Assembly (NCBI RefSeq): GCF_025024155.1
Contig: NW_026251776.1
Location: 1 to 64,000 of the forward strand
Length of the DNA: 64,000 nt
From: Gamsiella multidivaricata
Taxonomy: Eukaryota > Mortierellomycota > Mortierellomycetes > Mortierellales > Mortierellaceae
Reading direction: 5' to 3'
Position 1 is the first letter of the stretch; each line of letters opens with the position of its first letter. The position numbers and the translations under genes are program-made. The notes under the pieces are model-generated. The model saw nothing but the letters and a program-made list of their open reading frames with translations. It ran no database searches and was not told where the DNA came from. This document shows, one piece after another, positions 45,985 to 56,569 of the stretch.

Positions 45985-47406
45985 TTAAGCATGCTGCCAG
46001 AAGAAGCCAGTGCTTCCAATCATGGCCACCTTGTCTAGCTCTGCCATTTCGTCATCCGAAAGACGCCAGCCAAGGGCCATGGCGTTCTGTCGCGCCTGTT
46101 CGGGATTTCTTGCACCCCCTAGTGGGATGGTGCCTTTGCAGATCGTGTAGTTGAGAGCCACTAGAAATTAAACAGTTCTTTTTAGCTGTCCATCCTTTCA
46201 CTCACAGGCCATGTATTGCATAGCGTAAAATAAGACGTACCAGCTGTCATAGGTTTGTCATGCGCCTTGGCGATCTTTTCCATAACGGACAACAGGGGAA
46301 CGAGCTCCGTCATCGGATAATTCGAGAACCTTCGTCCTGAGGGTGGAGGGTTTTCAGCAGAGTATTTCCCGCTCAGACGTCCCATGCCTAGTGGAGAGTA
46401 GGCCAAGACAGCAACCCCAAGCTCGTGGCACTTCGCAATCAGACCCGAGGTTTCGGGATGGCGTCTCAGCAGCGAGAACTCGACCTGATTTGAGGCGAGC
46501 TGGATACCGTGCTTGGCCAGTGCGGCATGCATACGAACCATCTCGTCAATCGAGTAATTTGAGACACCAACGGACTTTACCAGTCCCAGCTTGACGGACT
46601 CGGCGAGCGCATCCCCTGTTGTTTATTACATCATTAAAAAACGACGTAAGGATGAGAGTCACTCCGGTGCAGTAGGCATCTGATCCCAAGATTCCGCGGC
46701 AGATCTTACCAAGGATTTCAATTCCCCTCAGAGAGACGGGCCCGTGAATCTGAAGCAAGTCCACGACATCGACACCTAACCGTTCCATCGAGTTCTTGAG
46801 CGCATTCAGCAGCGAGGTGGGGTATCTGCGTTCGTTTTATTGCAGAAGCGATAAGGAATCATGACGAAACAAGACAGCTATGCCCACTTCCCAATGACTC
46901 TTTTTTCAGTTCCTTACCTCAGTCTCCAAGGAAATGGCATGAACTTCGTGGCAACAATAGGGATAGGCTTGCCCTCGGCAGAAGATTTCTTTAGCAGACG
47001 GCCAATGATCCTTTCAGACTCGCCCCTGCCATAGACCTCGGCGGTGTCAAAAAAATTGATCCCCGAATCATCTTGAAGAGCGTCCCATGTAGCCGCTAGG
47101 TCGTCAAACATCTCGGGTTTGTAACCCCATGTGGAGTCCTATGTTGAACAAGTAATTATGTCAATTATTTCCGTGTGTGCAACCCAAGGCCATGTATGAC
47201 CTGCAGCTGCAGGCAGATCCGATACAGCGGATGAGAGTTTTTAGCAGTTGATCACTTACGCCCCATGCCCAGGTGCCAATAGCCATTGGAGATACTGAGA
47301 TGGCGCCTCCTAAGGTCAGCCTCGTCTCTTTGGTAGGGACGCCGTCAACATATATTACGCCTGCAGCATGGGGGTTACCAGCTGCAGATCCTTCAGTAGT
47401 TGCCAT
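45985..47406 (-). CDS. aldo/keto reductase
   Basis: NADPH-dependent oxidoreductase of the AKR superfamily. Exons 47260-47406, 46918-47138, 46710-46825, 46241-46615 and 45985-46160 total 1,035 nt, 344 residues. The catalytic tetrad is present: Asp and Tyr in INFFDTAEVYGRGESE, Lys in IPIVATKF, His in DLLQIHGP. Also SVGVSNYSIDEM, SNQVEFSLLRRHPE, VAVLAYSPLGMGRLSG and the cofactor loop TIPLGGARNPEQARQN. The arrangement resembles the bacterial/plant/fungal group that includes pyridoxal reductases and AKR13-type enzymes rather than aldose reductases. Substrate is not predictable. No targeting signal. Confidence 0.93.
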
Positions 47407-48201
47407 GATAGTGGATTGAGATTGCTTTTCAAGCGAGTGTAAATGTTGGCTGTGTGTGAGTAGTGGAAGCGAGGTTGGAGGCAACTTTGTGAACAAAGGA
47501 GAATGAGAGGAATGAGAGCGAAATGAGGAAAGGAATGCGAACAACGCGGGCGGAGGAGTCCTCTTGAACATTTTCGCAATTGCGCTAAAAGGTCAGTAAA
47601 GCAAGGGACCCTTACTCATTTTCGATCGAGGCTAAAGCGCCCTTTATACTTTATACTTTATACTTTATACTCGGGAAATACGTAAACCCGCCCTTTCAAT
47701 CTTCGATCATTGTTTTCTGTGGCAAAGATGACGAGGTCGAACGCTCGGTTGTCTACAAGCAATCGCGCTTGTGCGACGGTGCTGCAGATGTCTTGCCAGA
47801 CACCAAAGCATTGGGACACGACTACGAAAAAGGAAAAAAAGGCGCGTCTACGCACCATGACACCAGCAGGCGTTGCTTGGATGCTATATCGAGAGGGCTC
47901 CTTGCCAAGGTGCGATAATCTACACAGGGAGGGGAGGCCGAATTGGATTCAGCGCCCCAGATACTTTTTGGCAATGCAGGCATGCCACAGGCTGCATTGT
48001 CCAAGCCTCGGCTTGGACTGTCAGCCGGCCGATAGTTTCCTAAAGATAGCTAGCAAAAGGCCCCCTATTAAATTAATGTAAAATGAGGAACCAAATACCT
48101 ATGATGCACTTTCTGAGTCGCATGGCTTCTAATACTTGAGCTAGGGCCCAAAACCGCTACCCGATGGGTCCTCTTCTAGTCAAGATCAGGGCCAATATGA
48201 A
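47407..48201. other. intergenic between aldo/keto reductase and LINE remnant
   Basis: Short frames without family motifs on both strands. Contains the heptanucleotide repeat at 47642-47671. It may include the 3' tail of the neighbouring retroelement, but no poly(A) or target-site duplication is clear. Confidence 0.35.
47642..47671. repeat. (CTTTATA)n tandem repeat
   Basis: Four tandem copies of the heptamer CTTTATA upstream of the aldo/keto reductase gene and downstream (element orientation) of the LINE remnant. Confidence 0.85.
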
Positions 48202-49569
48202 TTATATCCTCCTCCCTCTCTCCCTCTCGTTCAACACCACCTTTCCCTGGAGATGGTCCACCAGGCGGCTGTCTGCTCTCCTCCGCGCCACCGTCGTAAC
48301 CTCCTCTTGGGGCTGCTGTCTCACAAAGCCCTGGACCTCACCTTCTACCTGGACCCCGGCTTTCTTCATCCTCGCGCATATGCCCTTGGACTTTTCCCAT
48401 GCCACTGTGGCACTACATCGCTCTTTCCATAGCTCCTCTCGGCCAAAAGCCACAATTCGTTCTACAAAACGTTCAACCAGGTAAGCCGCAATACTCTTCG
48501 ACGTCTTCAAGAGCAGCGTTCAATCCGTTGTTAGGGACTTTGATACGAGTCCGTGATATATGTCCGTCGTTGTCCAGAGCCTGGCAGGTGGTGCTGCCTG
48601 CTGTACGTTTTCTTGACTGCCCACTCCTTCTCCCTCCTCCTCGTGGACATTCTCTCTGTCCTCGTCACCATGGTAAGGCACACTTGGCATCTGTCAGTGG
48701 TATACAGATTCGGCTTCCACCTGTGCATGTACTGCGTGGTTGGCAGCATGCCATGGATTTTCTTGTTCCTGTAGGACCGATGGTTGCAATCTGTAAGGCT
48801 GGTGAAAAAACCCCCTGGCAGATTTTCTCATGTATAATAGCAAGACTGGATCGCCACTCCACTTCTTCCCATTGCTGAATAAATTGTTTCGTTCGTTGAC
48901 AAGTCTATGCATGATGTTTTCTGGCTGCAGACTGGTGCTTGATCAGTTGACGTATGTCGTCCTCTGCCGGCTGACCACAGAAGGTCGCATGTGTCTTCAT
49001 GCTCGTGAAATACTGCGCGTTCAGTTGCCATGGCCGTCGCCCGCTGTTGTGTGCCTTGTCCGCCAGATCGTCAGCGGTCTCATTTCCAGTATCGCCACTG
49101 TGTCCTTTAATCCACTGAACCTCTACTTTGCTGCCCTGCTGCACGTACGCCTCGTAGATCACGGTCCACCAGTTGACATATGCTGCTCTCAGCCGCCATC
49201 GTGGAGTAGCTGTATGTCAATTCTTGACTAACGCCGCAAACTGTTGGACCACTGCTCTATTGTCGATATGAGTAATGGCATTGCGATCCGGGGGACAGCA
49301 CAGAATTGTAGAGAGCAGACCCACCAGCTCTGCCTTGGTGGATGGTGCCTAGTCCGTCGTTGTACCACAGATAGTCGTCTGGAACGAGCTGCCGACGCAT
49401 CGATAGACACTACCGAACGATTGGCTGACTGTGGCAGAGCTTCAGTGACCCAGATATATATTTTTTTATTGACGCCCACAGCGCGCCTGTGGCCTGGGGG
49501 GATCTGGGAGATATCACGTGAACTGAGGAACGTCTTGTTTTTGTGATGATGTTGCCTTGACCAAGGCAC
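48202..49569 (-). mobile_element. 5'-truncated, frameshifted non-LTR retrotransposon tail with RNase H domain
   Basis: Read on the minus strand, fragments follow the order of the C-terminal part of a LINE-type polyprotein. A frame ending near 49390 has the RNase H first-strand region (VSIDASAA). Another frame reads AELVGLLS and ITHIDNRAVVQQFAALV. The frame 48905-49162 reads VEVQWIKGHSGDTGNETADD then LADKAHN, the RNase H signature with conserved His and Asp. Further on come TTQYMHRWKPNLYTTDRCQVC (zinc-knuckle-like, cysteine pair) and, at 48202-48510, ERIVAFGREELWKERCSA, the basic tail typical of fungal LINEs. At least three frame changes and internal stops, and no reverse transcriptase, mark it as dead. 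It lies 68 nt from the ARP9 start. Confidence 0.7.
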
Positions 49570-49637
49570 CTTGCCATCGTCTGCTCTCTATTCTTGTTCG
49601 CGACAACAGCACTCAACACACCCCTGACACGATAAAG

Positions 49638-51598
49638 ATGGCGCTCAGGGAAGAAAACTTCGTCGTCCTTCATTCTGGATCATGGAATACAACGGCAGGA
49701 ATCAATGTCGTGGACACCAATAAGCTGCCGATCGTGGTATGGCATTTTCTACGCCTCGTGCTGGAGGTGCGCGTGAATGCCTTAACAGAAAAGAAAAGGA
49801 ACTCACTCAGCTGATGAATTGAACTCTCGAAATTGATAGACGATACGTTCCTCGGTTGGAGTCAGGACCGTGATGCCAGATCCTAGCGACTTAGCCGAAG
49901 TAGAACTGACATCAAAGGCGACTGAGACTGGGACAGAAAAGGCAGTCGTGGCAAATGCCGAGAGTGTGGAGAGTGCGGAAGGTGCAGAAATCAAAGTCGA
50001 GAAGGCGGATGAGGAGGACGAGCGGGCTGCGGAGACTCAGGAGCAGACAAAGGAGCAGGAGAGCAGCAAGCCACAAACGACTTATTACTGTGGTAGCGCC
50101 TTGACTGAGGCCATTCAGCAATACCCAGAAGCAGAGCTCTCGGTCTCTTCACCGATCCAAGATGGCATCGTCAAGGATTGGGCCGCTATGGAAGCCCTCT
50201 GGTATGTCCTGGAGATATAATCTCGTCTTCGTTGTCGGAGGAAAAGAGATCGCATTGAGCATGTCATCATGATCGGCTAACTGCAGGTTGAATCGATCCT
50301 TGTTTATTGATAGGCGCCATGTATTGTTCAGGGAACTGGGAATCAAGCGCTCAAGGAATGCGTCGCCAGTGCTGATGGTGGTTCCCACAGACTGGACCAA
50401 AGAGGAGCACGAGCGGATCACACAGATCTTTTTCGAGAACTTCAATGTGCCTGGACTTTATCTTGCGGAGGCACCGTTGATGACACTTTATGGATGTGCG
50501 GCTGTCACAGGTCTGGTCATTGACATTGGGCACAACAGCACAGGTAATGGGCTCGATATCATCGACGTGATATTGCTATTCTATACCGGGCTTCTAATCA
50601 ATATGTCAATTCCACATTCCCTCATAGAAATTACACCTATTCTAGACACTCAGATCCAACACAACGCTATCCAGACCATCCCATTGGCAGGCGCGGATTT
50701 CGATGCGTACTTTTTGCAGCTTCTCAAAGCAGACAGCCAACTGGTGCGAGAATATGGCGAACCCTTGGACTCGGAGTTCGCTAGACATTTGAAAGAGTCG
50801 GGTGTGTGCCAGGTTCTAGGCAGAGACGAGAAGGAGAGCAAGAATAGGGCTCAGGCTGAATATAACGGAAAGAAGGTAATATACCGTTACCTTTATAAAG
50901 GGACACCATTATATGCGTGTTCTGGTTAGTCTTGGTCGTTGATCGTACTCTTGTTTGATCGTTTAGTTTACTGTTGGATCCGCACGGTACAAGGCATATG
51001 ACCCATTGTTCAATCCAGATTTGATTGGGAAGCGTGTACTCAACATCATCGAGGCAATCCACGCTGCTCAGCTTGGATGTAAGGCAGAGAAGCGTCAGTC
51101 ATTATGGGAGGCAATCATTCTTACTGGAGGATCATGCCAGATTAAAGGTGCGTCTGTGGTTCAAAGGATAAAATGTCGTGAGTGATATGCAAATTTGTTG
51201 TGTATCTAATGTGGTGAAACATTGCCCATATAGGTTTACAAGCGCGTGTCCAGGCTGAGATTGAGGAGTCATTGACAGTATCTGAGAACTTTGGGGAGTT
51301 TCAGGTTCGGGAAGTCAAGTTCTTGAAGATCCCTGATTATTTCCCAGAACTCAAGGACTCAATTGTCCATGCTGGATTCCTTGGATCGGAGATCGTTGCC
51401 AAGGTAATGTGGGCTCCCAAAGTCACCGCTTTCTTCAGCTCCACATTGATATTGACACAGTACTAATATGGGCGTATTCCTTCCTTGGACACTTGAACAT
51501 GAATAATATAGTTGATCTTCCCGGACCCTCGAAACTACATCAACAAGGTCGACTACAACGAGAGCGGTCCCAGTGTGGTTCACACAAAGACGTTCTAA
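49638..51598 (+). CDS. ARP9: actin-related protein 9 (SWI/SNF and RSC subunit)
   Basis: Nuclear actin-fold protein of chromatin-remodelling complexes. Exons 49638-49736, 49840-50201, 50314-50543, 50628-50875, 50967-51147, 51234-51403 and 51512-51598 give 458 residues, near yeast Arp9 (467). Actin-fold landmarks: VVLHSGSWNTTAGI, PIVTIRSSVGVR, GIVKDWAAMEALWRHVLFRE, the phosphate-2 region LVIDIGHNSTEITPIL, ILTGGSCQIKGLQARV, and the ARP9-specific FLKIPDYFPELKDS followed by AGFLGSEIVAKLIF. An acidic, Glu/Lys-rich insertion lies near residues 50-100. The ATP-binding glycines are partly changed, as in Arp9, which does not need ATP hydrolysis. AATAAA at 51615 lies just 16 nt past the stop, and the next gene's ATG is 118 nt downstream of the stop. 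Confidence 0.88.
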
Positions 51599-51614
51599 AC
51601 TTTTTCTCTGTTCA

Positions 51615-51620
51615 AATAAA
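51615..51620 (+). terminator. poly(A) signal of ARP9
   Basis: AATAAA within the 118-nt gap between ARP9 and MCMBP. Cleavage downstream of it would fall very near or inside the MCMBP leader. Confidence 0.4.
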
Positions 51621-51716
51621 ATGAGCAAATCTGCGCCACCAAATTTGGTACAACAGAGTTTTGGTTCGGCCTTAATCCTCTTTTCACTCTTCTCATCGCT
51701 ACCAAAACTCATCTCC

Positions 51717-53785
51717 ATGGACATTATTCGCCACCCTCTCGAGACGATTCAGGATCTGTTCAGTATGCCTTCTGTTGTCCTGGACCGCAAACAGTTACGG
51801 AATTGCAAGATCTTTTGCTGACTGCGTATCGAACACTTCACCCCGTCAACGAAATAGACAAGAACTGGAAAAAGGGGCAGTTGACCGAGAAGAATGAATT
51901 TGGGGTAACAGAGCACTTTCAGGACCTTTTTGACACCCGGGAAAAACTGTTGAAGGTACAATGGCACAATGGCAAAGAAAGCTCCCTTAAGATCATTGCA
52001 AGGAAGGCCTGTGATAAGAATTGAGTATCATTGCTCATTAGAAACGGCATTCATCCATTCCGTATGCTATAGATCCCGTTGCTTAATGCCGAGTCGATCA
52101 GGACCCTGCCTCTCAACTCTCTCGTGAGATTTCGCTGTATGATCCAGGATACTGAGCTTTTGCAGGAAGTTGCTTTGTTTGCCACATGTGCAATTTCTCT
52201 TCCTAACGGCGAAGAGGTAGGACCCGACTTTTTGGCAGTTAGATTATCGATATTGTTCCCCTGACTGACATACCACGTTTACTTTCACAGAAACTGGTTT
52301 GCTTTAGATATTCAGATGGACCTAAGAAGGAAGATGTATGTCATGTTAAGCACAATAGTATAGGGACATGTACAAGGAGACAGGCTGGGATCAAAGGACA
52401 TGGTGCTGATTTTATATTGCTTTCGATGCATAGACCCGGATTATGGATCCTACTCAGAGCATAATGGACATCAGGAATAGCTACTACTGCGTCTCAATCC
52501 CAGGGGAATCACAATGGGTCAAGGATTATGACCGATCAAGGGACAGTGCCTTAGATGTAGCACTTCAAGGTACGGTGAGACACCCTTTGAAGGTGATGGA
52601 TGACTTTCGACGCTAAACCTACACTAATATCAACACTTTGAATTGCATATTGACAGATATGGACCTTGAAGATTCCACATCGTCTGGAAATGTTCCAGAA
52701 CGTTACCCATTTCAGGGCATCGATCACTTCGCTGTAGTCGTCAAAACTCACTCGTCTGATATATCCGTCGGCGTAACAGACACGGTGGAGGTTATTGGCG
52801 TTCTGGGCGCTAGCGATAACCTGTAAGGTCAATACTCAACCGTGTATTATGATGAATGAGCACTAGAAACGCTGTTAACATCTTTGTGTGTCCTCCTCCA
52901 GGTTGTATGGAGATTCCTTTGATTTATTTGAGTCGTCCCGCGCCCCCAGTATCCCGACTGTTCACGCCATTCTCATGCGTAAGGTCGAGGATCATGGACA
53001 CCCAGAGCTTAGTCTGACTGGTCATCCTGAAGCGAGTGACTTACAGCATTATGTCAAGGAAGCGGAAAGCATCAGAAAGGATCTGATCCAATATATCGCC
53101 TCAGCCGTTCATGGAGATCAACTAGCCGCTGAGCTGGTCCTCCTTCACTTTTTGGCCAGAGTGTACGTATCACTCAAAAACATATGCCATCTTTCCTCCT
53201 GAACGCGAATTCGACGAAGGTGTAGCGTTTGTCATATTGATCTAATCCGCCATCATCCTGTATTTCATAGGTATTCGAGGCCGAGTGGAACCGTTCTTGG
53301 AAAGTTCAGCTTGAATCTCAGGACTTCCTCTGCCAATCCTTCGGTTTTTCAAGATCTTGCCCGAATCATGAAGAACATCCTGCCCAAAGTCCATGCTATA
53401 CCGATGAACCTTGAGAACCTGAACAACAGTTTCTTCTTCCCTCGAGGCGATGAGCAACTCCTTTCAGGAGTCCTTCAAGTGACACGAGGAACGGCCATGA
53501 TCCTAGATGAGACTGTCATGGAAGAAGGCACATTACTTGATAAGGGTATGCACTCATGCAAGACTACCGTGCTGAAGTCTACATTCGCTATTTCCATTCA
53601 TGAATTCTCATCGTACGTGCCTTGTTTCCAATCGTAGGTTTAAAGAACTTGAAGGCAGTATCGGACGTCAGCTTGTACCAAACGCTAAACTACGTTTTCC
53701 CGTTCAACGTCCTGGAGTTCCAGACTGATATTTCCCTATTGATTGTCTCACATGGCAACTCACTTGTCCCAGTAATCCAACCCTG

Positions 53786-53829
<44 letters not shown>

Positions 53830-54545
53830 GCGGGAAAAGTGCCTGAGCTGTAAACATGCGGTAACACTAACAGAATAACTTGTGGTTAGGTGGATTGTGC
53901 TGTCACACTGAAATCCGAGTCTTCGGTCGAGCTGCTGACAGAGCTCACTCAGGAGCAGTTCGCATCGTTCCGCAAATACATCAGCATCTTCCGCCTCACG
54001 GAATACACGCTTCCAGAGGAGATGGCCAAGGTATCGCTGAGATTGTCAATATGCATGTGTATTTATTTTACGGATTCCAGTGTTTGGGATTGTCAGCTAA
54101 CATATATCATTTTTATTTCCCGTTTTCCCGCGCTTTTCTCTTCGCACTCGAAATAGGAAATCGAGACGGAGTTTATGGAACAGCGCAAAGCCGCGACAGC
54201 AGCTGGGACCAGCCTTATAACGCCCAATGAGCTCGCGTTCAGGATCTCCCTTGCAAGGTAAACAGTGCCTCCCTTGTTTCTCCTGTGTTTTTTTTTTCCC
54301 GCGTCTTTTTTATCCTTCCGGGGAAATGCGAAAAATGATAAACTCACCTGGTCATTTACACGATCGATATATGTTGTTTATGTGCCGTACTAAGCTGACC
54401 CTTACTGGCTTTTCCTTTTCCTTTTGTACATTTCGTTGTCCCAAGGCTCGTGGCATTGAGTAAGGGCGAGCAGACATTGACGAAGCAAAGTTGGGACCAT
54501 GCGGTGTCCTTGTCGGAACAAATTAAGGACAGAAGCAAGCAGTAG
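51717..54545 (+). CDS. MCMBP: mini-chromosome maintenance complex-binding protein
   Basis: Binds MCM2-7 subunits and helps assemble or unload the replicative helicase. Twelve exons: 51717-51762, 51858-51955, 52073-52216, 52291-52335, 52434-52569, 52657-52822, 52902-53162, 53271-53545, 53638-53771, 53890-54030, 54157-54257 and 54446-54545; 548 residues, all in phase. Landmarks: MDIIRHPLETIQDLF, LPLNSLVRFRCMIQD, YYCVSIPGESQWVKDY, VEVIGVLGASDNLL, AAELVLLHFLARVYSRPSG, LGKFSLNLR, SGVLQVTRGTAMILDETVM, GLKNLKAVSD and FRLTEYTLPEEMAK. The start is the ATG at 51717, matching the short leader of animal MCMBP; an upstream ATG at 51621 is out of the join and unlikely. An intron (53772-53889) holds a 39-nt T run. 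Confidence 0.94.
53790..53828. repeat. 39-nt poly(T) tract inside an MCMBP intron
   Basis: Uninterrupted T run between the donor at 53772 and the acceptor at 53889, followed by GGCGGG. No retroelement sequence is attached, so a retroposed tail on the minus strand is possible but unsupported. Confidence 0.9.
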
Positions 54546-56569
54546 CCATCGCCATACAACCTATGCTACGGGTATTCAACTACGGCGGCAGTTAGACAAT
54601 CGATACCGAGTTGCGCCTGCGATAGCTGCAGCAGAATAGTGCATTTTCGTACGATTGGCTTCTTTTGTTCACCCTCCCGATAATAAAGTGTTACACTGAG
54701 ACGTATTGGCACATTAGACTGCTGAGCAAGGAATGGTTCCTTTTTCAGCCTCTGTGGTCAACTCATGGTCAAATGACCCACTGTAAAGTGAGTGTGTAGG
54801 CCGCATGAGCACCTCATTTGCAGCCCAGTTCGGCTTATGATGTTGCGGCTGTGGTTGTGGAGTCATGCCAGCTAGAAGCGTAGCTCCTTGGTAACATAGT
54901 TACACAATTTGTGTATGTTCATGCGTTGAAAATGGCCAGTTTTGCGAACTTCCCCCTATCCACCGATCCATAGAGAAAGGGTCAGAAAACAAAGAAAAAA
55001 AATAGCCGCATCTGGGGACGGGCGTACCGCAAGAATAGAATAAATATTCAATTAAAAAAACGCATAAGGGCATCCTTGTACACCTACAGCGTTTGTCCTC
55101 TGGTCGCTCGCAGCAAGCTAACTCGCTCCATCGGCGTTTGTATATTTTGTAACATACAAGCATGAGCTACTGAGCATATGATGTAAAAAAAAAAGGAGTG
55201 ATCTGAGAGGCGATACATTATTGGTTTTTTTTCTCTTGCAATGGTCGATAGGGTCTTTGTTACATAGACTAACACATGCGGACTATGGCACAGTGGACAT
55301 CTATCGCTACACGAGAGAAGGGGGCAAGAAAAGTAGAGAGTAAGGAGCTACAGCAGTTGCTGCAGCAAGAAGTGTATGAGGATGAGGATGTATGCGTTTT
55401 TTTGTTTTTTTGTTTTCAGGAACAAATCGCAAATTGACCGATGAACAGATAGACGCATGGCGCATGACAGGCGACAATGTTATTTTGCCCGACAGTGCGA
55501 AAATGAGGGACAGAGCTGCAGTGAACTCATGAATCGACTTCTCTATACAAGGCAGTCGACCCTGATACACTTTCTCATTTATCCAGTTCTATCCATTGCC
55601 AACCAACAATTGCAAGGCCAGTCAGTCAGTCAGCCAGTCAGTCAATGTCTTCAACCTGGTCTTTGTCCCTTGATTTATATGGAAGCTATTCTAGTCTAGA
55701 GTTGGTCGACGCTTCTTTTTTCTTTGTGCTTCATTCATTGTACTGCGACGGAGTGCACGCTGCTGTTTTCAGCAAGGATGGATATTTGTTTGCATGCATG
55801 TTTGTTTGCTGCTTGTTGTTGTTGTTGTTGTTGTTGTTGGGTGTGTAGCGTTACTCTGCGGATCCATAGATTCTGTCATCCATGGCAGTCTGTTGTATAT
55901 GTCTCTCTGTTCTCGTCCTTAGGTCCTCCCGTCTTTTTAGGGCAGAGCTCAAGTATTGGTAGAATATAGTTTATGATATGGAATACGTATAGCGTTTCGC
56001 TAACTGTTTTTTATGGTTCTGTGCTCCATTGGCGCCCCTTCCGGTGCTTTAAACTGCAGCTGTTGGTTGTCTTTAGACTGTTGGTAATGTTGGTGCTGTT
56101 ACAGCTGGCTCCACAGCTCTCCATGTTTTGTATACAACAGTCAGTGCCCCGATTCCTCAGGATATCTGTTTTGCCACCTTTCTCCTTTCTCTTCCCCTTC
56201 TCGTTCTTGTCCTCCAACTCAGGCAATTACAAATCCATGTCCGTCATCACCATCCCCATTACTGCTCTTCTCCGCCCTCCTCTTCCTCCTGCTGATCATC
56301 ATCGCTTTCGCCTTGACACTTCAACCAAACCTCCTGTTTGACAGATAATATTGAGACGAGCAAGACTGAGACTTACTAGACCAATACTTTGTCCCGGATC
56401 CTGTTTGTGGTCCCTGATTCTGCCCTGACCCCGGCCCTGTAGCCCACATTTTTCTCTCGCACTTCACACCTCACGCCCCACACCCAAATCGCAACCTCGA
56501 ATTTCCACCAAATATCCTTTCAGAACACTGACCGATTCCACGTCGCACCGACGAACGGCTGTCGCTGCC
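54546..56569. other. 2-kb intergenic region upstream of the ankyrin/chitin-synthase-like gene
   Basis: MCMBP 3' UTR (AATAAA at 54682) followed by about 1.8 kb with only short, low-complexity frames. Simple repeats include a CAGT/TCAG cluster near 55620-55645 and a TTG run near 55815-55837. The last 170 nt before the gene are strongly C/T-rich with no G runs, a typical leader of fungal housekeeping genes. No RNA gene recognised. Confidence 0.4.

Noticed and set aside
51621..51821. ATG at 51621 as the start of MCMBP
   Set aside because: The frame runs into a stop without matching the family; the ATG at 51717 gives the expected leader and correct phase.
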